From DASRZM01 sp035686365 (GTDB lineage Bacteria; Pseudomonadota; Gammaproteobacteria; Xanthomonadales; Xanthomonadaceae), in assembly GCA_035686365.1 (NCBI GenBank), contig DASRZM010000039.1, forward strand, positions 1 to 26,271: a stretch of DNA of 26,271 nt. The letters are read 5' to 3'. The notes beneath the pieces are model-generated. The model did not search any database, was not told the DNA's origin, and worked only from the letters and a program-made list of their open reading frames with translations. Each line of letters begins with the position of its first letter. Position 1 is the first letter of the stretch. The translations under genes were made by a program, and so were the position numbers. Of this stretch, positions 1 through 7,447 are shown piece after piece.

Positions 1-150
1 CCTGCGCAGCACCGCGTCGAGCTCGGCGGCATCCGGCGGCGTGTCCAGGTACTCGACCACGCGCGGCGCGACCCCGCTTTGGCGCAGCAGCTCCAGCGTC
101 GCCCGCGACTTGCTGCACCTGGGATTGTGGTACAGCACCGCTTCGCCCAT
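1..150 (-). CDS. arsC: Arsenate reductase (ArsC/YfgD) family protein, N-terminal part only
   Basis: The reverse strand from 150 encodes 50 residues running off the window edge. They begin MGEAVLYHNPRCSKSRATLE, which is the classical start of glutaredoxin-coupled ArsC-family proteins; Cys in NPRCSKSR is the expected catalytic cysteine that attacks arsenate. The family reduces arsenate to arsenite in the cytoplasm, but close relatives (YfgD-like) have no proven arsenate activity, so the substrate is uncertain. The start codon lies only 4 bp beyond the stop of the upstream secreted protease gene, so it is probably the third gene of the same transcript. No ars regulator or efflux gene is visible in the window. 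The C-terminal two thirds lie outside. Confidence 0.85.
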   Translation of the reverse strand, partial: MGEAVLYHNPRCSKSRATLELLRQSGVAPRVVEYLDTPPDAAELDAVLRR

Positions 151-154
151 GGCC

Positions 155-1291
155 TCATTCGAACCCGTCGTCGAAGATGTCGTCCGGCCCGCCGCCGGCG
201 GCACCGGTGCTGTCGGTCTGGTTGAAGAACCAGTCGACGGCGATCTCGAATTCCGCTGTGCCGCTGGTGATGCGCACATTGTTCTCTGTTGAGTTGAGGG
301 TAACTCCTACTTCGCAGAAGGCGAACCCCGGACCCGAGGTGAACTGGCTCGTGATGTCGCACCCGGTCGTGGTCTTGCCGATGTAGGCCAGCTGGATCGT
401 GTAATCGTCGGCAGTCCCGTCGTCGCCGTCGTTGCCGGCCTGGGCCAGCCGCAGCGTGGTCACGTCGTCCCACGAGGTCTGCCGCACGACATTGTTGGTG
501 CACAGGACCGGGAACATCACCGCCGAGGTCGGGAGCTGGGACCGCAGCGTGGACGTGTCGGACGAGGGATTCCCGCACGGATCGAACGAGGTCGCCGCCT
601 CGGCGAAGAAATGCCCCGCAGGCAGCGCGGTCAACAGGTTGGAATAGGTGCCCCGGTCGATCGTGGCGGGCGGCACCTCGAAGGGGTTGTTGCCGTTCGA
701 CCGGAACCAGTGGCGATTGACGTCGTCGCCGCGGAGGTCGTCGCGGCTGCCGCGCTCGGTATCGACACCGGCGTTGAGATTCATCGCCTCGTCGATTCCG
801 TTGAAGCTGTTCGTGAAGTAGCGCATGTCGCGGGCGGCCTGGGAGCCGCACGAAGGTGTCGCTGTTTCCGGGTCCCCGTCGCAGCCGCCGAGCTCGAAGA
901 CCTCCGACGGGCCTAAGACATTGTGGTCCAGGCCCATGCAATGGCCGAGCTCGTGCATCGCGACGGACTCGAAATCCGGTCGGCCGAACGGGACGCCGAC
1001 CGACACCCCGTCGACGACGTTGCCCGGCACGCCCAGGTTGCGGTTGAACTCGGCCACGGCGTTGCGGATGGCCTGTTCCGGGTCATCGTTCTCCGGAGTG
1101 CCATCGGGCGCGGGCAGCGCGGCCGGGTCCAGGCAGACGTTGACGGTGCGCTGGCCGCCGGTGCCGTTGTAGTTGTCGGGGTGCGTGATGACGCTCGGGT
1201 TCTCCATGCCGACGTCGAGAAACGTCCCGGCGGAGGCGGCAACGGGACTGGCGGCGAGGACGGCCGCTATGGCGAGTCGGAGCGCGCTCAT
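155..1291 (-). CDS. Secreted matrixin-like zinc metalloprotease with C-terminal IFxDGFE tail
   Basis: The product has 378 residues. Residues 1-21 form a Sec signal peptide ending ASA. The motif HELGHCMGLDH at 113-123 matches the metzincin consensus HExxHxxGxxH, with His113, His117 and His123 as expected zinc ligands and Glu114 as the catalytic base. A later SAVMFP followed by DDVTTLRLAQAGND resembles the Met-turn and following helix of matrixins. This supports a secreted endopeptidase; the substrate is unknown. The last residues, DDIFDDGFE, follow a Gly/Ala-rich linker and look like a short sorting or anchoring tail of a type seen in other secreted proteins of this bacterial group (recollection, not searched). 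The start overlaps the stop of the upstream gene as ATGA, implying translational coupling. Confidence 0.85.
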   Translation of the reverse strand: MSALRLAIAAVLAASPVAASAGTFLDVGMENPSVITHPDNYNGTGGQRTVNVCLDPAALPAPDGTPENDDPEQAIRNAVAEFNRNLGVPGNVVDGVSVGVPFGRPDFESVAMHELGHCMGLDHNVLGPSEVFELGGCDGDPETATPSCGSQAARDMRYFTNSFNGIDEAMNLNAGVDTERGSRDDLRGDDVNRHWFRSNGNNPFEVPPATIDRGTYSNLLTALPAGHFFAEAATSFDPCGNPSSDTSTLRSQLPTSAVMFPVLCTNNVVRQTSWDDVTTLRLAQAGNDGDDGTADDYTIQLAYIGKTTTGCDITSQFTSGPGFAFCEVGVTLNSTENNVRITSGTAEFEIAVDWFFNQTDSTGAAGGGPDDIFDDGFE

Positions 1292-1857
1292 GGCTGTACC
1301 TCCTCCAGCGTCCGGCCCAGCGGCAGCCGTCGCAACGTCTCGGCCGTGGCCGCAATTGCGACCAGGTCCGGATGGTCCGGGTGGTTGGCCAGGTCCTGCC
1401 TCAGTGAGCTCCAGTGGATCGTCCGCTGCCCGCTGTCGTCGGTGAGCGTGAGCTCGATGATCGGCTCGTCGGAGACGCTCACCAGCGGCAACTCGCCGCG
1501 CTTGCGCTGCACGTGTGCCCGCCGGAGGTCGGCGCGCAGGGTTTCGGGTTCGATGCCGCCGACGCCGGTGCCATCGATCTCCTGCCGCAGTTGGCTCAAC
1601 TCGCGTCCCGAGAGGACGAATGCCCGGGTGCCGGCATCGCGGCGCCAGGCGGGTGCGTGGACGACGACGCAGCCGTCGCTGCGAACCTGGATCGTCGTGG
1701 ATGCGTCCTCCTGCGCGGCCAGCAAGGGTGGCGTGGAGACCAGGGCATAGAGCACCGGGGCGTCACCGGAGGCGCAGCCGGATGCGGCGATCGCGGCGAC
1801 CGGTGCGCCGACGGCGACCAGGGCCGCGGCGGCGAGCAGGACATGCAGTCGATTCAT
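1288..1857 (-). CDS. Small secreted protein of unknown function, coupled to the metalloprotease
   Basis: The chosen start is the ATG at 1857, which has a good ribosome binding site (GGGGGA) a few bases upstream and opens directly into a signal peptide, MNRLHVLLAAAALVAVGAPV; a longer frame upstream lacks these features. The product is 189 residues, with a Cys shortly after the likely cleavage site but no convincing lipobox. The mature part is polar and mixed, with segments such as TTIQVRSDGCVVVHAP and PIIELTLTDDSGQRTIHW suggesting beta structure. I do not recognise a family. Its stop overlaps the protease start by four bases. A periplasmic partner, chaperone or inhibitor of the protease is possible by analogy with coupled protease pairs, but this is inference only. 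Confidence 0.8.
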   Translation of the reverse strand: MNRLHVLLAAAALVAVGAPVAAIAASGCASGDAPVLYALVSTPPLLAAQEDASTTIQVRSDGCVVVHAPAWRRDAGTRAFVLSGRELSQLRQEIDGTGVGGIEPETLRADLRRAHVQRKRGELPLVSVSDEPIIELTLTDDSGQRTIHWSSLRQDLANHPDHPDLVAIAATAETLRRLPLGRTLEEVQP

Positions 1858-1911
1858 TTTCGGATTCCCCCTCGAAGGTCCCGTGAGCTTTCTCGCGTGG
1901 ACCGGCTCGAG

Positions 1912-1941
1912 TTGACCGGCCACCGCGGGCGATCCTATGAT
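1912..1941 (+). promoter_or_regulatory. Sigma-70 type promoter of the tRNA-Val gene
   Basis: TTGACC at 1912-1917 and TATGAT at 1936-1941 are separated by 18 bp, close to the sigma-70 consensus in both hexamers. Predicted transcription would start near 1948, about 9 bases before the mature tRNA 5' end. Confidence 0.75.
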
Positions 1942-1956
1942 GCGCCCCGTTCCCCG

Positions 1957-2031
1957 GGGCGGTTAGCTCAGCGGTAGAGCACTGCTTTCACACGGCAGGG
2001 GTCAGTGGTTCGATCCCACTACCGCCCACCA
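1957..2031 (+). tRNA. tRNA-Val (anticodon CAC), CCA encoded
   Basis: The 75-nt gene folds as a standard cloverleaf. The acceptor arm pairs GGGCGGT (1957-1963) with ACCGCCC (2021-2027). The D arm is GCTC/GAGC, the anticodon stem is CTGCT/GGCAG with loop TTCACAC, giving anticodon CAC, and the T arm is AGTGG/CCACT with loop TTCGATC. The discriminator base A and the 3' CCA (2029-2031) are encoded in the DNA. It reads the valine codon GUG. It stands alone, with its own promoter upstream and a hairpin terminator downstream. Confidence 0.97.
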
Positions 2032-2065
2032 GTTGCACCCGGCATCGTTCGCCGGTTTCGACGAA

Positions 2066-2096
2066 ACCATCCCGATGGCGGGGTGGTCTCTTTGTT
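2066..2096 (+). terminator. Intrinsic terminator after tRNA-Val
   Basis: A 9-bp stem, ACCATCCCG (2066-2074) with CGGGGTGGT (2079-2087, one G-T pair), encloses the loop ATGG and is followed by a T-rich tract (CTCTTTGTT). It lies 35 bp after the tRNA end. Confidence 0.7.
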
Positions 2097-2231
2097 AGTA
2101 GCGCGCCGCGCGCGCAATTGCAACTGGATTCCGTGCCCGGCGGCGGAGCATTTGCCGCGTTCGTCGGATCCTGGCGCATATTCACCCCTTTCGTCGCATA
2201 CACAGACAAGGATCTTGTCCGGAGACAGGCC

Positions 2232-3692
2232 ATGTCCGTGTCGCGACTGCTGGTGATCCTGTTGTTTCTGCTCGCGTTTCCGGCCCTGGCCGGCAGCGGC
2301 TGGCAGGTCTCACCCACGCCCACGGCGGAGATCCTGAACGGGGTCTCGGCCGCGACCCGCCATTTCTCGATCGCGGTCGGAAACAACGGCAGCATCGTCC
2401 ACTTCCTCGATGGCGACGCCGGCACGCTGGTGGCCTCGGGCACCGGCAACGACCTGCTCGACGTGTACGCCCTGGCGCCGGACATGGCCGCGGCATCGGG
2501 GCAGGACGTCGTGCTGCTGTGGGACGGCGTCAGCTGGGCGCCGATCGCCGAAAACGACTCCGGAACGCCGGTGTTCTATTCGCCCGTGTGGATCACACCC
2601 GAGCGCGACCTGGTGCTCTACGGCACCCTCGGGCAGACGTTCAACATCGTGTGCCCCCATGATCCGGGCGCCACGCAGCAGGGCTTCTGCCGTGCCTTCT
2701 CGTTTCCGACGCTGGCGTTCTGCGGCCACAGCGGCGACATCAGGATGGTGCTCACCTCCGGCAGCATCATGCGGTTCGACAACTCCCTGGTGGACCCGGA
2801 CGATCCGAACAACTTCGACCCGCTGTTCGAACAGCAGCCGTCGCTGAACCTGAAGGCCGCGTGGGTCCCGCCGGGCGCGTGCGCCAGCGGCCCGATCCCG
2901 CCGCTGGACATCTTCGCGATCGACGACCTGGACCGCTTCTGGCGCTTCGACGGTGAGACACCGGGCTGGACGATGATATTCGACGAGATTTCTCCTGGGC
3001 ATACGCTGACCTGGTTGTCGGGCAGCGGCGGCAACCACGTGCTGGCGGTGGGCTTCCAGCCGGCGGTCGCCAAGGGCGGCGGCAACGAGGGTGTCGCGTG
3101 GCGCTACCAGGGCAGTACCTGGACCCAGGAGACCTTGGCTCCGGGCACGCCCGGGTTAAGCGATGTGACGGTCACGCTGGACTACGAGACCCGCATCTTC
3201 GGGCACGGCTTCGAGAACACGCCGGTGGTCAAGGGCGGCGTGTCCCGGCCCGGCCTGTTTATCAGCGAGACATCGGTCGGCGAGGCTGGCAGCCTGGCCG
3301 GGCGGGACGACCTGCTTCCGGCTGCCGTCAGCGATCTGGGGGTCGCCAAGTTCCTGCTGACCGAACCGCCGTACTCCACGGGCGACACCGTGCAATATCG
3401 CCTGGTCGTGACCAACGCCGGCCCGGACGATGCTACCGGAGTGTCACTCACCGAACACTTCTCCAATCTGAGCTACGGTAGCGACACCTGCTCCAGTGTG
3501 AATAGCGTGGTGGCTCCGGGCCGGGCCAGGCTCGCGAACATCGGCAACCTGGCCAGCGGCGATCGTCTCGAATGCACGTTCTCGTTCACCATAACCGACC
3601 TGCCGTTCAGCAACACCGGAATCGTGTACTCCAAGTCGGTTTCCGACCCCGAGCTGATGGACAATGCGGCGCAGGTGCGAACGGTGCCGTAA
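2232..3692 (+). CDS. Secreted protein with C-terminal DUF11 repeat domain
   Basis: The product is 486 residues. I chose the ATG at 2232 because GGAGACA precedes it and it opens into a clear signal peptide, MSVSRLLVILLFLLAFPALA; an upstream in-frame ATG at 2118 has neither. The first ~360 residues are rich in Gly, Asp, Trp and beta-prone stretches with recurring strand-like units (for example WRYQGSTWTQETLAPG), suggesting a propeller-like fold, though no named family is evident. The last ~115 residues contain VQYRLVVTNAGPDDATGVSLTE, which is diagnostic of DUF11 extracellular beta-sandwich domains found in cell-surface and secreted proteins. An internal RIFGHGFEN echoes the IFxxGFE tail of the upstream protease. 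No catalytic motif is visible, so binding or a structural role is more likely than enzymatic activity. Confidence 0.85.
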   Translation: MSVSRLLVILLFLLAFPALAGSGWQVSPTPTAEILNGVSAATRHFSIAVGNNGSIVHFLDGDAGTLVASGTGNDLLDVYALAPDMAAASGQDVVLLWDGVSWAPIAENDSGTPVFYSPVWITPERDLVLYGTLGQTFNIVCPHDPGATQQGFCRAFSFPTLAFCGHSGDIRMVLTSGSIMRFDNSLVDPDDPNNFDPLFEQQPSLNLKAAWVPPGACASGPIPPLDIFAIDDLDRFWRFDGETPGWTMIFDEISPGHTLTWLSGSGGNHVLAVGFQPAVAKGGGNEGVAWRYQGSTWTQETLAPGTPGLSDVTVTLDYETRIFGHGFENTPVVKGGVSRPGLFISETSVGEAGSLAGRDDLLPAAVSDLGVAKFLLTEPPYSTGDTVQYRLVVTNAGPDDATGVSLTEHFSNLSYGSDTCSSVNSVVAPGRARLANIGNLASGDRLECTFSFTITDLPFSNTGIVYSKSVSDPELMDNAAQVRTVP

Positions 3693-3808
3693 GCAAGGCC
3701 CGTCAAGCCCGTCGTGGAGCGGACCAGTCCCGCCGGACCCGGCGCTCGTGCGCCTGATCGACGAGCGTGCCATCCCCGGCACGGCCAGGCCCGAACCTGC
3801 GTTGAGGT
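3693..3808 (-). repeat. Serial-hairpin repeat element, copy 1
   Basis: This lies between two convergent genes. Read on the minus strand, downstream of the kinase gene, it aligns with the element after fabF. It has a small hairpin with arms AACCT/AGGTT, then a second hairpin at 3766-3783 (arms CGTGCC/GGCACG enclosing GGGGAT), then GCTCG and a third hairpin at 3743-3767 with 7-bp arms CGCTCGT/ACGAGCG. The match to the other copies is degenerate but collinear. Confidence 0.55.
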
Positions 3809-3811
3809 TTG

Positions 3812-6646
3812 CTAGCGCGCCGCGCGCTGCGATGCTTCGCGCACCAGCGCCAACGCGGGCGCATTGACGGCAGACCCGCGCTCGAGCGCCGGCAGCGCCC
3901 GCTCCAGCAGCGGGCGCGCGGCGCGGGCGTCGCCGGTGTCCAGCAGGCAGGCCCCGAGCAGGCCCCGGGTGATCTGCGCGGCCTGGGCGGCGTCGCCGAA
4001 CGCAGCCACGCGGATCTCCAGCGCCTCGCGCAACATCGCGATGCCGGCAGCGGCCTCGTCCCGGGCCACGCATCGGGCATAGCCGTACCAGGCCAGGGTC
4101 TCGGCGCGTGAGGGGTGGGTGGCCGGCAGCGCGGCCTTGCGGATCTCCAGCGCGCGCTCGAACAGCGGCAGCGATTCCGCGTGCTGTCCGCGCCACATCA
4201 GGATGCGGCCGAGGTTGGTCAGCCCGTAGGCCAGGTTGGGGTGGGTGGCGCCGGTCGCTTTCTCCTGGGCGGCGACGGTGCGCCGCAGCCAGCGCTCGGC
4301 GGCATCCAGATCGCCGCCGTCCTCGGACAGCAGGCCCAGGTTGTTGAGATTGCCGGCGGTCATCCAGTGGTTTTCGCCGTGGGCCGCGAGGTTGATCTCC
4401 AGGGCGCGGCGGAACAGGGCGCCGGCTTCGGCCAGGGCGCGTTGCCGGTGACGCACCAGGCCGAGGTTGTTCAGGGTCTTGGACAGCACCGGGCTGCCGG
4501 CTTCCACCGCTACCTCGTAGATCGCCAGCGCCTCGCGCAGCGCCGCCTCGGCGCCGTCGTCGTCGCCCTGGTCGTAGAGACTGGCACCCAGGTTGCCGAG
4601 GCTGTCGGCGGTGTGGCGGTGCTGCTCCCCGAGCACCCGCCGGCGCAGTGCGGCCGCTTCCCGGAAATGCGTGGCGGCTTCGGGGTAGCGGCCCAGGGCA
4701 TGGTTGACCGAGCCGTAGGCGTCGATCGCGCGCGCCAGCTCCGGCAGGTCCCGCGGATTGGCGGCGCGACGCATCGCCAAGGCCTGCGCGTACCAGCGTT
4801 CGGCGTCTTCGAGGCGACCGCTCAGCCAGTGCCAGGAACCGATCCGCAGCGCGCTTTCGGCAAGCCGCGGGTCGGAGTCGGGCAGCAGGCGACTGCGCAA
4901 TGCGTGGGCGGCGAGAAAGAGCCGGCCGGCACGTTCCATCTCGCCCAGCGACTGCAGGGTGATCGCCAGACGTTCGCTCGCGGCGGTCGCCGGCAGGCTG
5001 TCCGCGCCATGCACGCGCACGCTCGTCGCCAGCGCCTGTTCGAGTTCCGTCCGCGCCTGCCGGTGCTCGCCGCGCAGCTCGCGCAGCGCGCCGGTGTTCA
5101 TGTGCACGCGCACCTGCAGCTCCGGGCTGGCTTCGGCATCCAGCAGCGTGGCGGCTTCCTGCAGCAGCGCCAGCGAGCGGTCGTACTCGCCCATGTTGCG
5201 GTGGACTTCGGCGAGCGTGTCGAGCAATGCGATCCGCGTGTGCGGGTCGATGTCCCGGCGTGCATCCAGCTCGCTGCGACCGCGCGCCAGCAGCTCGTGG
5301 GCCGGGATCTCGCGGCCGGCGCTCTGGGTGGTGTCGGCGGCGCGGAACAGCGCACGCAGAAAGTCGGCGACGGCTTCGGCGCGTTCGCCGGCGAGCCGGC
5401 TCTGCGCCAGTGCCACGCGGGTGCGCTCGGTCTCCAGGCCCAGGCGGATGCCGAATACGGTGACGGTGACGGCGAACACGGCGGTCACGGCAACCGCGGC
5501 CCAGCGGCGCCGCACGAACTTGCGGGCGCGATAGCCCAGGCTGTCGGGCCGTGCCTGGACAGGACGATGGGCGGGCAGGGCGCGCAGGTCCTGGGCGAGC
5601 GCCGCGGCGCTGGCATAGCGCTCATCGGGCTCCGCTTTCAGGGCACGCCGGACGATCCAGTCCAGCTCCGCTGGAATGCGTTCGGCCGGGACGGCGCCGA
5701 CGCCATCGTCCGACCCGGTGCTGCGGCTGCGGCGCAGCGGCGGCGGCGCTGCGGCGCGGATGCGCGCGGCCAGCGCCTCGGGTGTGTCACTGCCGCGCGC
5801 GAAGGCCGGCTGGCCCGAGACCAGCTCGTACAGCAGCAGCCCGAGCGAGAAGACGTCGCTGGCGGTATCCACCGGGCCGCCCGTGAGCTGTTCGGGCGAC
5901 GCGTAGCGCGGCGTCAGCGGACGCATGCCGAGCAGTTCGGACAGGCCCGAGTCGGAGTCCGGGACGAGCAGCGTGGCGATGCCGAAGTCGAGCAGGACGG
6001 GCCGGCCATCGCCATCGACCAGGATGTTTCCGGGCTTCAGGTCGCGATGCACGACCAGGCGCCGGTGCGCGTAGTCCACGGCGTCGCACACCGCCGCCAG
6101 CAGGTGCAGCCTTGCGGCAAGCGGCAGCTCGAGCTCGCGGCAATGGCGATCGATCTGCACGCCCTCGATGTAGTCCATCACCAGGTAGGGCAGCCCGGCG
6201 GTGGTGCGCCCGCCGTCGAGCAGATGCGCGATGCCCGGATGCACCAGGCCGGCCATGATCTGGCGTTCGCGGCGGAAGCGTTCGATCAGTTCCGGGTGGG
6301 CGAATCCCGGTGCCAGCACCTTGAGTGCACAGCGGCGGGTGAATTCGCCGTCGTCGCGCTCGGCCAGGTACACGCGCCCCATGCCGCCGGCACCGAGCAG
6401 GCGCACGATCCGGTAGCGGTCGACGATTTCTCCCGGGCGCAGTTCCGCGCCGAGGGCGTCGGCGGCGACGTTGCGATCCAGCAGCGCGTCCTCGGCCTCG
6501 TGCGCCGCCAGCAGTCCGGCCAGATCGGCGGCCAGTGCCGGGTCCTGGCCGCACGCTGCGGCGGCCCACTGGCGGCGGCTGCCGGGCGGCTGATCCAGCG
6601 CTGCGTCGAACAGCGACCACAGGCGGGTCCAACGGCTGGAGTCCAT
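3812..6646 (-). CDS. Transmembrane serine/threonine protein kinase with C-terminal TPR domain
   Basis: The product is 944 residues from the ATG at 6646, which has GGAG eight bases upstream. Residues ~76-360 form a Hanks-type kinase: glycine loop GAGGMGRV (85-92), ATP-binding Lys109 in CALKV, catalytic loop HRDLKPGN (200-207), DFG (220-222) and the APE-like SPEQL (250-254). All key residues are present, so it should be active. A single membrane helix sits at ~382-402, placing the kinase in the cytoplasm. The remaining ~530 residues are alpha-helical TPRs of the kinesin-light-chain type (for example GNLGASLYDQGDDDGAEAAL), presumably extracytoplasmic and used for sensing or docking. It is divergent from the ECF sigma gene at 6754, an arrangement known for kinases that activate their sigma factor by phosphorylation. 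Confidence 0.93.
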   Translation of the reverse strand: MDSSRWTRLWSLFDAALDQPPGSRRQWAAAACGQDPALAADLAGLLAAHEAEDALLDRNVAADALGAELRPGEIVDRYRIVRLLGAGGMGRVYLAERDDGEFTRRCALKVLAPGFAHPELIERFRRERQIMAGLVHPGIAHLLDGGRTTAGLPYLVMDYIEGVQIDRHCRELELPLAARLHLLAAVCDAVDYAHRRLVVHRDLKPGNILVDGDGRPVLLDFGIATLLVPDSDSGLSELLGMRPLTPRYASPEQLTGGPVDTASDVFSLGLLLYELVSGQPAFARGSDTPEALAARIRAAAPPPLRRSRSTGSDDGVGAVPAERIPAELDWIVRRALKAEPDERYASAAALAQDLRALPAHRPVQARPDSLGYRARKFVRRRWAAVAVTAVFAVTVTVFGIRLGLETERTRVALAQSRLAGERAEAVADFLRALFRAADTTQSAGREIPAHELLARGRSELDARRDIDPHTRIALLDTLAEVHRNMGEYDRSLALLQEAATLLDAEASPELQVRVHMNTGALRELRGEHRQARTELEQALATSVRVHGADSLPATAASERLAITLQSLGEMERAGRLFLAAHALRSRLLPDSDPRLAESALRIGSWHWLSGRLEDAERWYAQALAMRRAANPRDLPELARAIDAYGSVNHALGRYPEAATHFREAAALRRRVLGEQHRHTADSLGNLGASLYDQGDDDGAEAALREALAIYEVAVEAGSPVLSKTLNNLGLVRHRQRALAEAGALFRRALEINLAAHGENHWMTAGNLNNLGLLSEDGGDLDAAERWLRRTVAAQEKATGATHPNLAYGLTNLGRILMWRGQHAESLPLFERALEIRKAALPATHPSRAETLAWYGYARCVARDEAAAGIAMLREALEIRVAAFGDAAQAAQITRGLLGACLLDTGDARAARPLLERALPALERGSAVNAPALALVREASQRAAR

Positions 6647-6674
6647 GACGCTCCGCGATGCGCGCACGAGCTTT

Positions 6675-6680
6675 GCAGTA
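6675..6680 (-). promoter_or_regulatory. Predicted -10 element for the kinase gene
   Basis: On the minus strand the hexamer reads TATACT, one base from consensus. It would start transcription about 22 bases before the kinase ATG. No good -35 is visible, so an alternative sigma or an activator may be involved. Confidence 0.4.
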
Positions 6681-6738
6681 TAGGCAGTCGACTGCGCGCC
6701 GGCAGCGCCCGAGCGCCGGCTCGGCCTCACACGGGCAC

Positions 6739-6747
6739 TGCTAGACT
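6739..6747 (+). promoter_or_regulatory. Predicted extended -10 for the ECF sigma gene, leaderless
   Basis: TGCTAGACT is an extended -10 (TGn plus TAGACT). Its end is 7 bases from the sigma factor ATG at 6754, so the predicted transcript starts at or next to the A of ATG. No Shine-Dalgarno sequence precedes that ATG, which fits a leaderless message. Confidence 0.4.
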
Positions 6748-6753
6748 TCGGTC

Positions 6754-7353
6754 ATGCACGAAACGGACACGCCCGTCACCGAACTGCTGGCGGCCATCGA
6801 GCGCGGCGAGGCCGGTGCGAGCGACGCGCTGTTCCCGGCCGTGTACCAGGAGTTGCGAAGGCTGGCCCGATCCTGCCTGGTCGGCGAGCGCGAGACCCAC
6901 ACGCTCTCGCCGACGGCGCTGGTGCACGAGGCCTACCTGAGGCTGGTCGGCGCACCGCTGCCTGCGATGAGCGACCGTCGTCATTTTCTGGCCATCGCCG
7001 CAATCGCCATGCGCCGGATCCTGGTGGAGCACGCGCGCGGCCTGGCGCGCGAAAAGCGCGGCGGTGGGGCGACCCGGATCACGCTGTCGGACGCGGTCGG
7101 CCAGGTCGGCGGCACGCCGCTGGAACTGCTGGACCTGGACGCGGCGCTGGACCGGCTCCAATCCCAGGACGCGGCCATGGCGCAGGTCGTGGTGATGCGC
7201 TATTTCGGCGGACTCAGCGTCGAGGAGGCCGCCGAGGTGCTGGACAGCTCGCCGCGCAGCGTCAACCGGCTGTGGACCCACGCGCGCGCCTGGCTGCTGC
7301 GCGAGCTGGACGGAACGGACGGATCAGTGCCTGTTGGGAAACGATCGTACTGA
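6754..7353 (+). CDS. ECF sigma factor, probable target of the divergent kinase
   Basis: The product has 199 residues with the two ECF domains. Region 2 spans ~20-105 and includes LSPTALVHEAYLRLVGA (51-67). Region 4 spans ~145-190, with QVVVMRYFGGLSVEEAAEVL and a helix-turn-helix RSVNRLWTHARAWL. It resembles the ECF group annotated as sigma-70 ECF-like of the Rhodopirellula type (TIGR02999). In ordinary ECF factors the segment before QE/HE in region 2.2 carries acidic residues (DAED); here it is SPTALV, with hydroxyl residues Thr50, Ser52 and Thr54. This is the hallmark of sigma factors activated by phosphorylation (EcfP/PknT and EcfK/PknS systems). No anti-sigma gene is adjacent. The kinase on the opposite strand, 107 bp away, is the natural candidate partner. 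Confidence 0.9.
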   Translation: MHETDTPVTELLAAIERGEAGASDALFPAVYQELRRLARSCLVGERETHTLSPTALVHEAYLRLVGAPLPAMSDRRHFLAIAAIAMRRILVEHARGLAREKRGGGATRITLSDAVGQVGGTPLELLDLDAALDRLQSQDAAMAQVVVMRYFGGLSVEEAAEVLDSSPRSVNRLWTHARAWLLRELDGTDGSVPVGKRSY

Positions 7354-7367
7354 TCGCTTTTCAAGTC

Positions 7368-7394
7368 GCGAGTCGGGCACAAGTCCGGACTCGC
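7368..7394. terminator. Hairpin between convergent sigma and slp genes
   Basis: A 7-bp inverted repeat, GCGAGTC (7368-7374) and GACTCGC (7388-7394), sits 14 bp past the sigma factor stop. A short second stem-loop (AAGC/GCTT) follows at about 7405. There is no clear T tract, so a bidirectional terminator role is only plausible. Its AGTCCGGACTC wording resembles hairpin 4 of the element at 20428. Confidence 0.35.
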
Positions 7395-7447
7395 TCACAG
7401 CGAAGCAAACGCTTGCGCGCCTGCGGGGAGAGCCGCTCGCGAGACGG

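Noticed and set aside
1957..2096. Integrative element attached at the tRNA-Val gene
   Set aside because: The downstream genes have host-like composition, no integrase follows, and no second copy of the tRNA 3' end was seen in the window.
4115..6940. Very long plus-strand open frame (941 residues) opposite the kinase gene
   Set aside because: It is the antisense shadow of a real GC-rich kinase gene with clear motifs; its translation is low-complexity Gln/Arg/Gly-rich and matches nothing.
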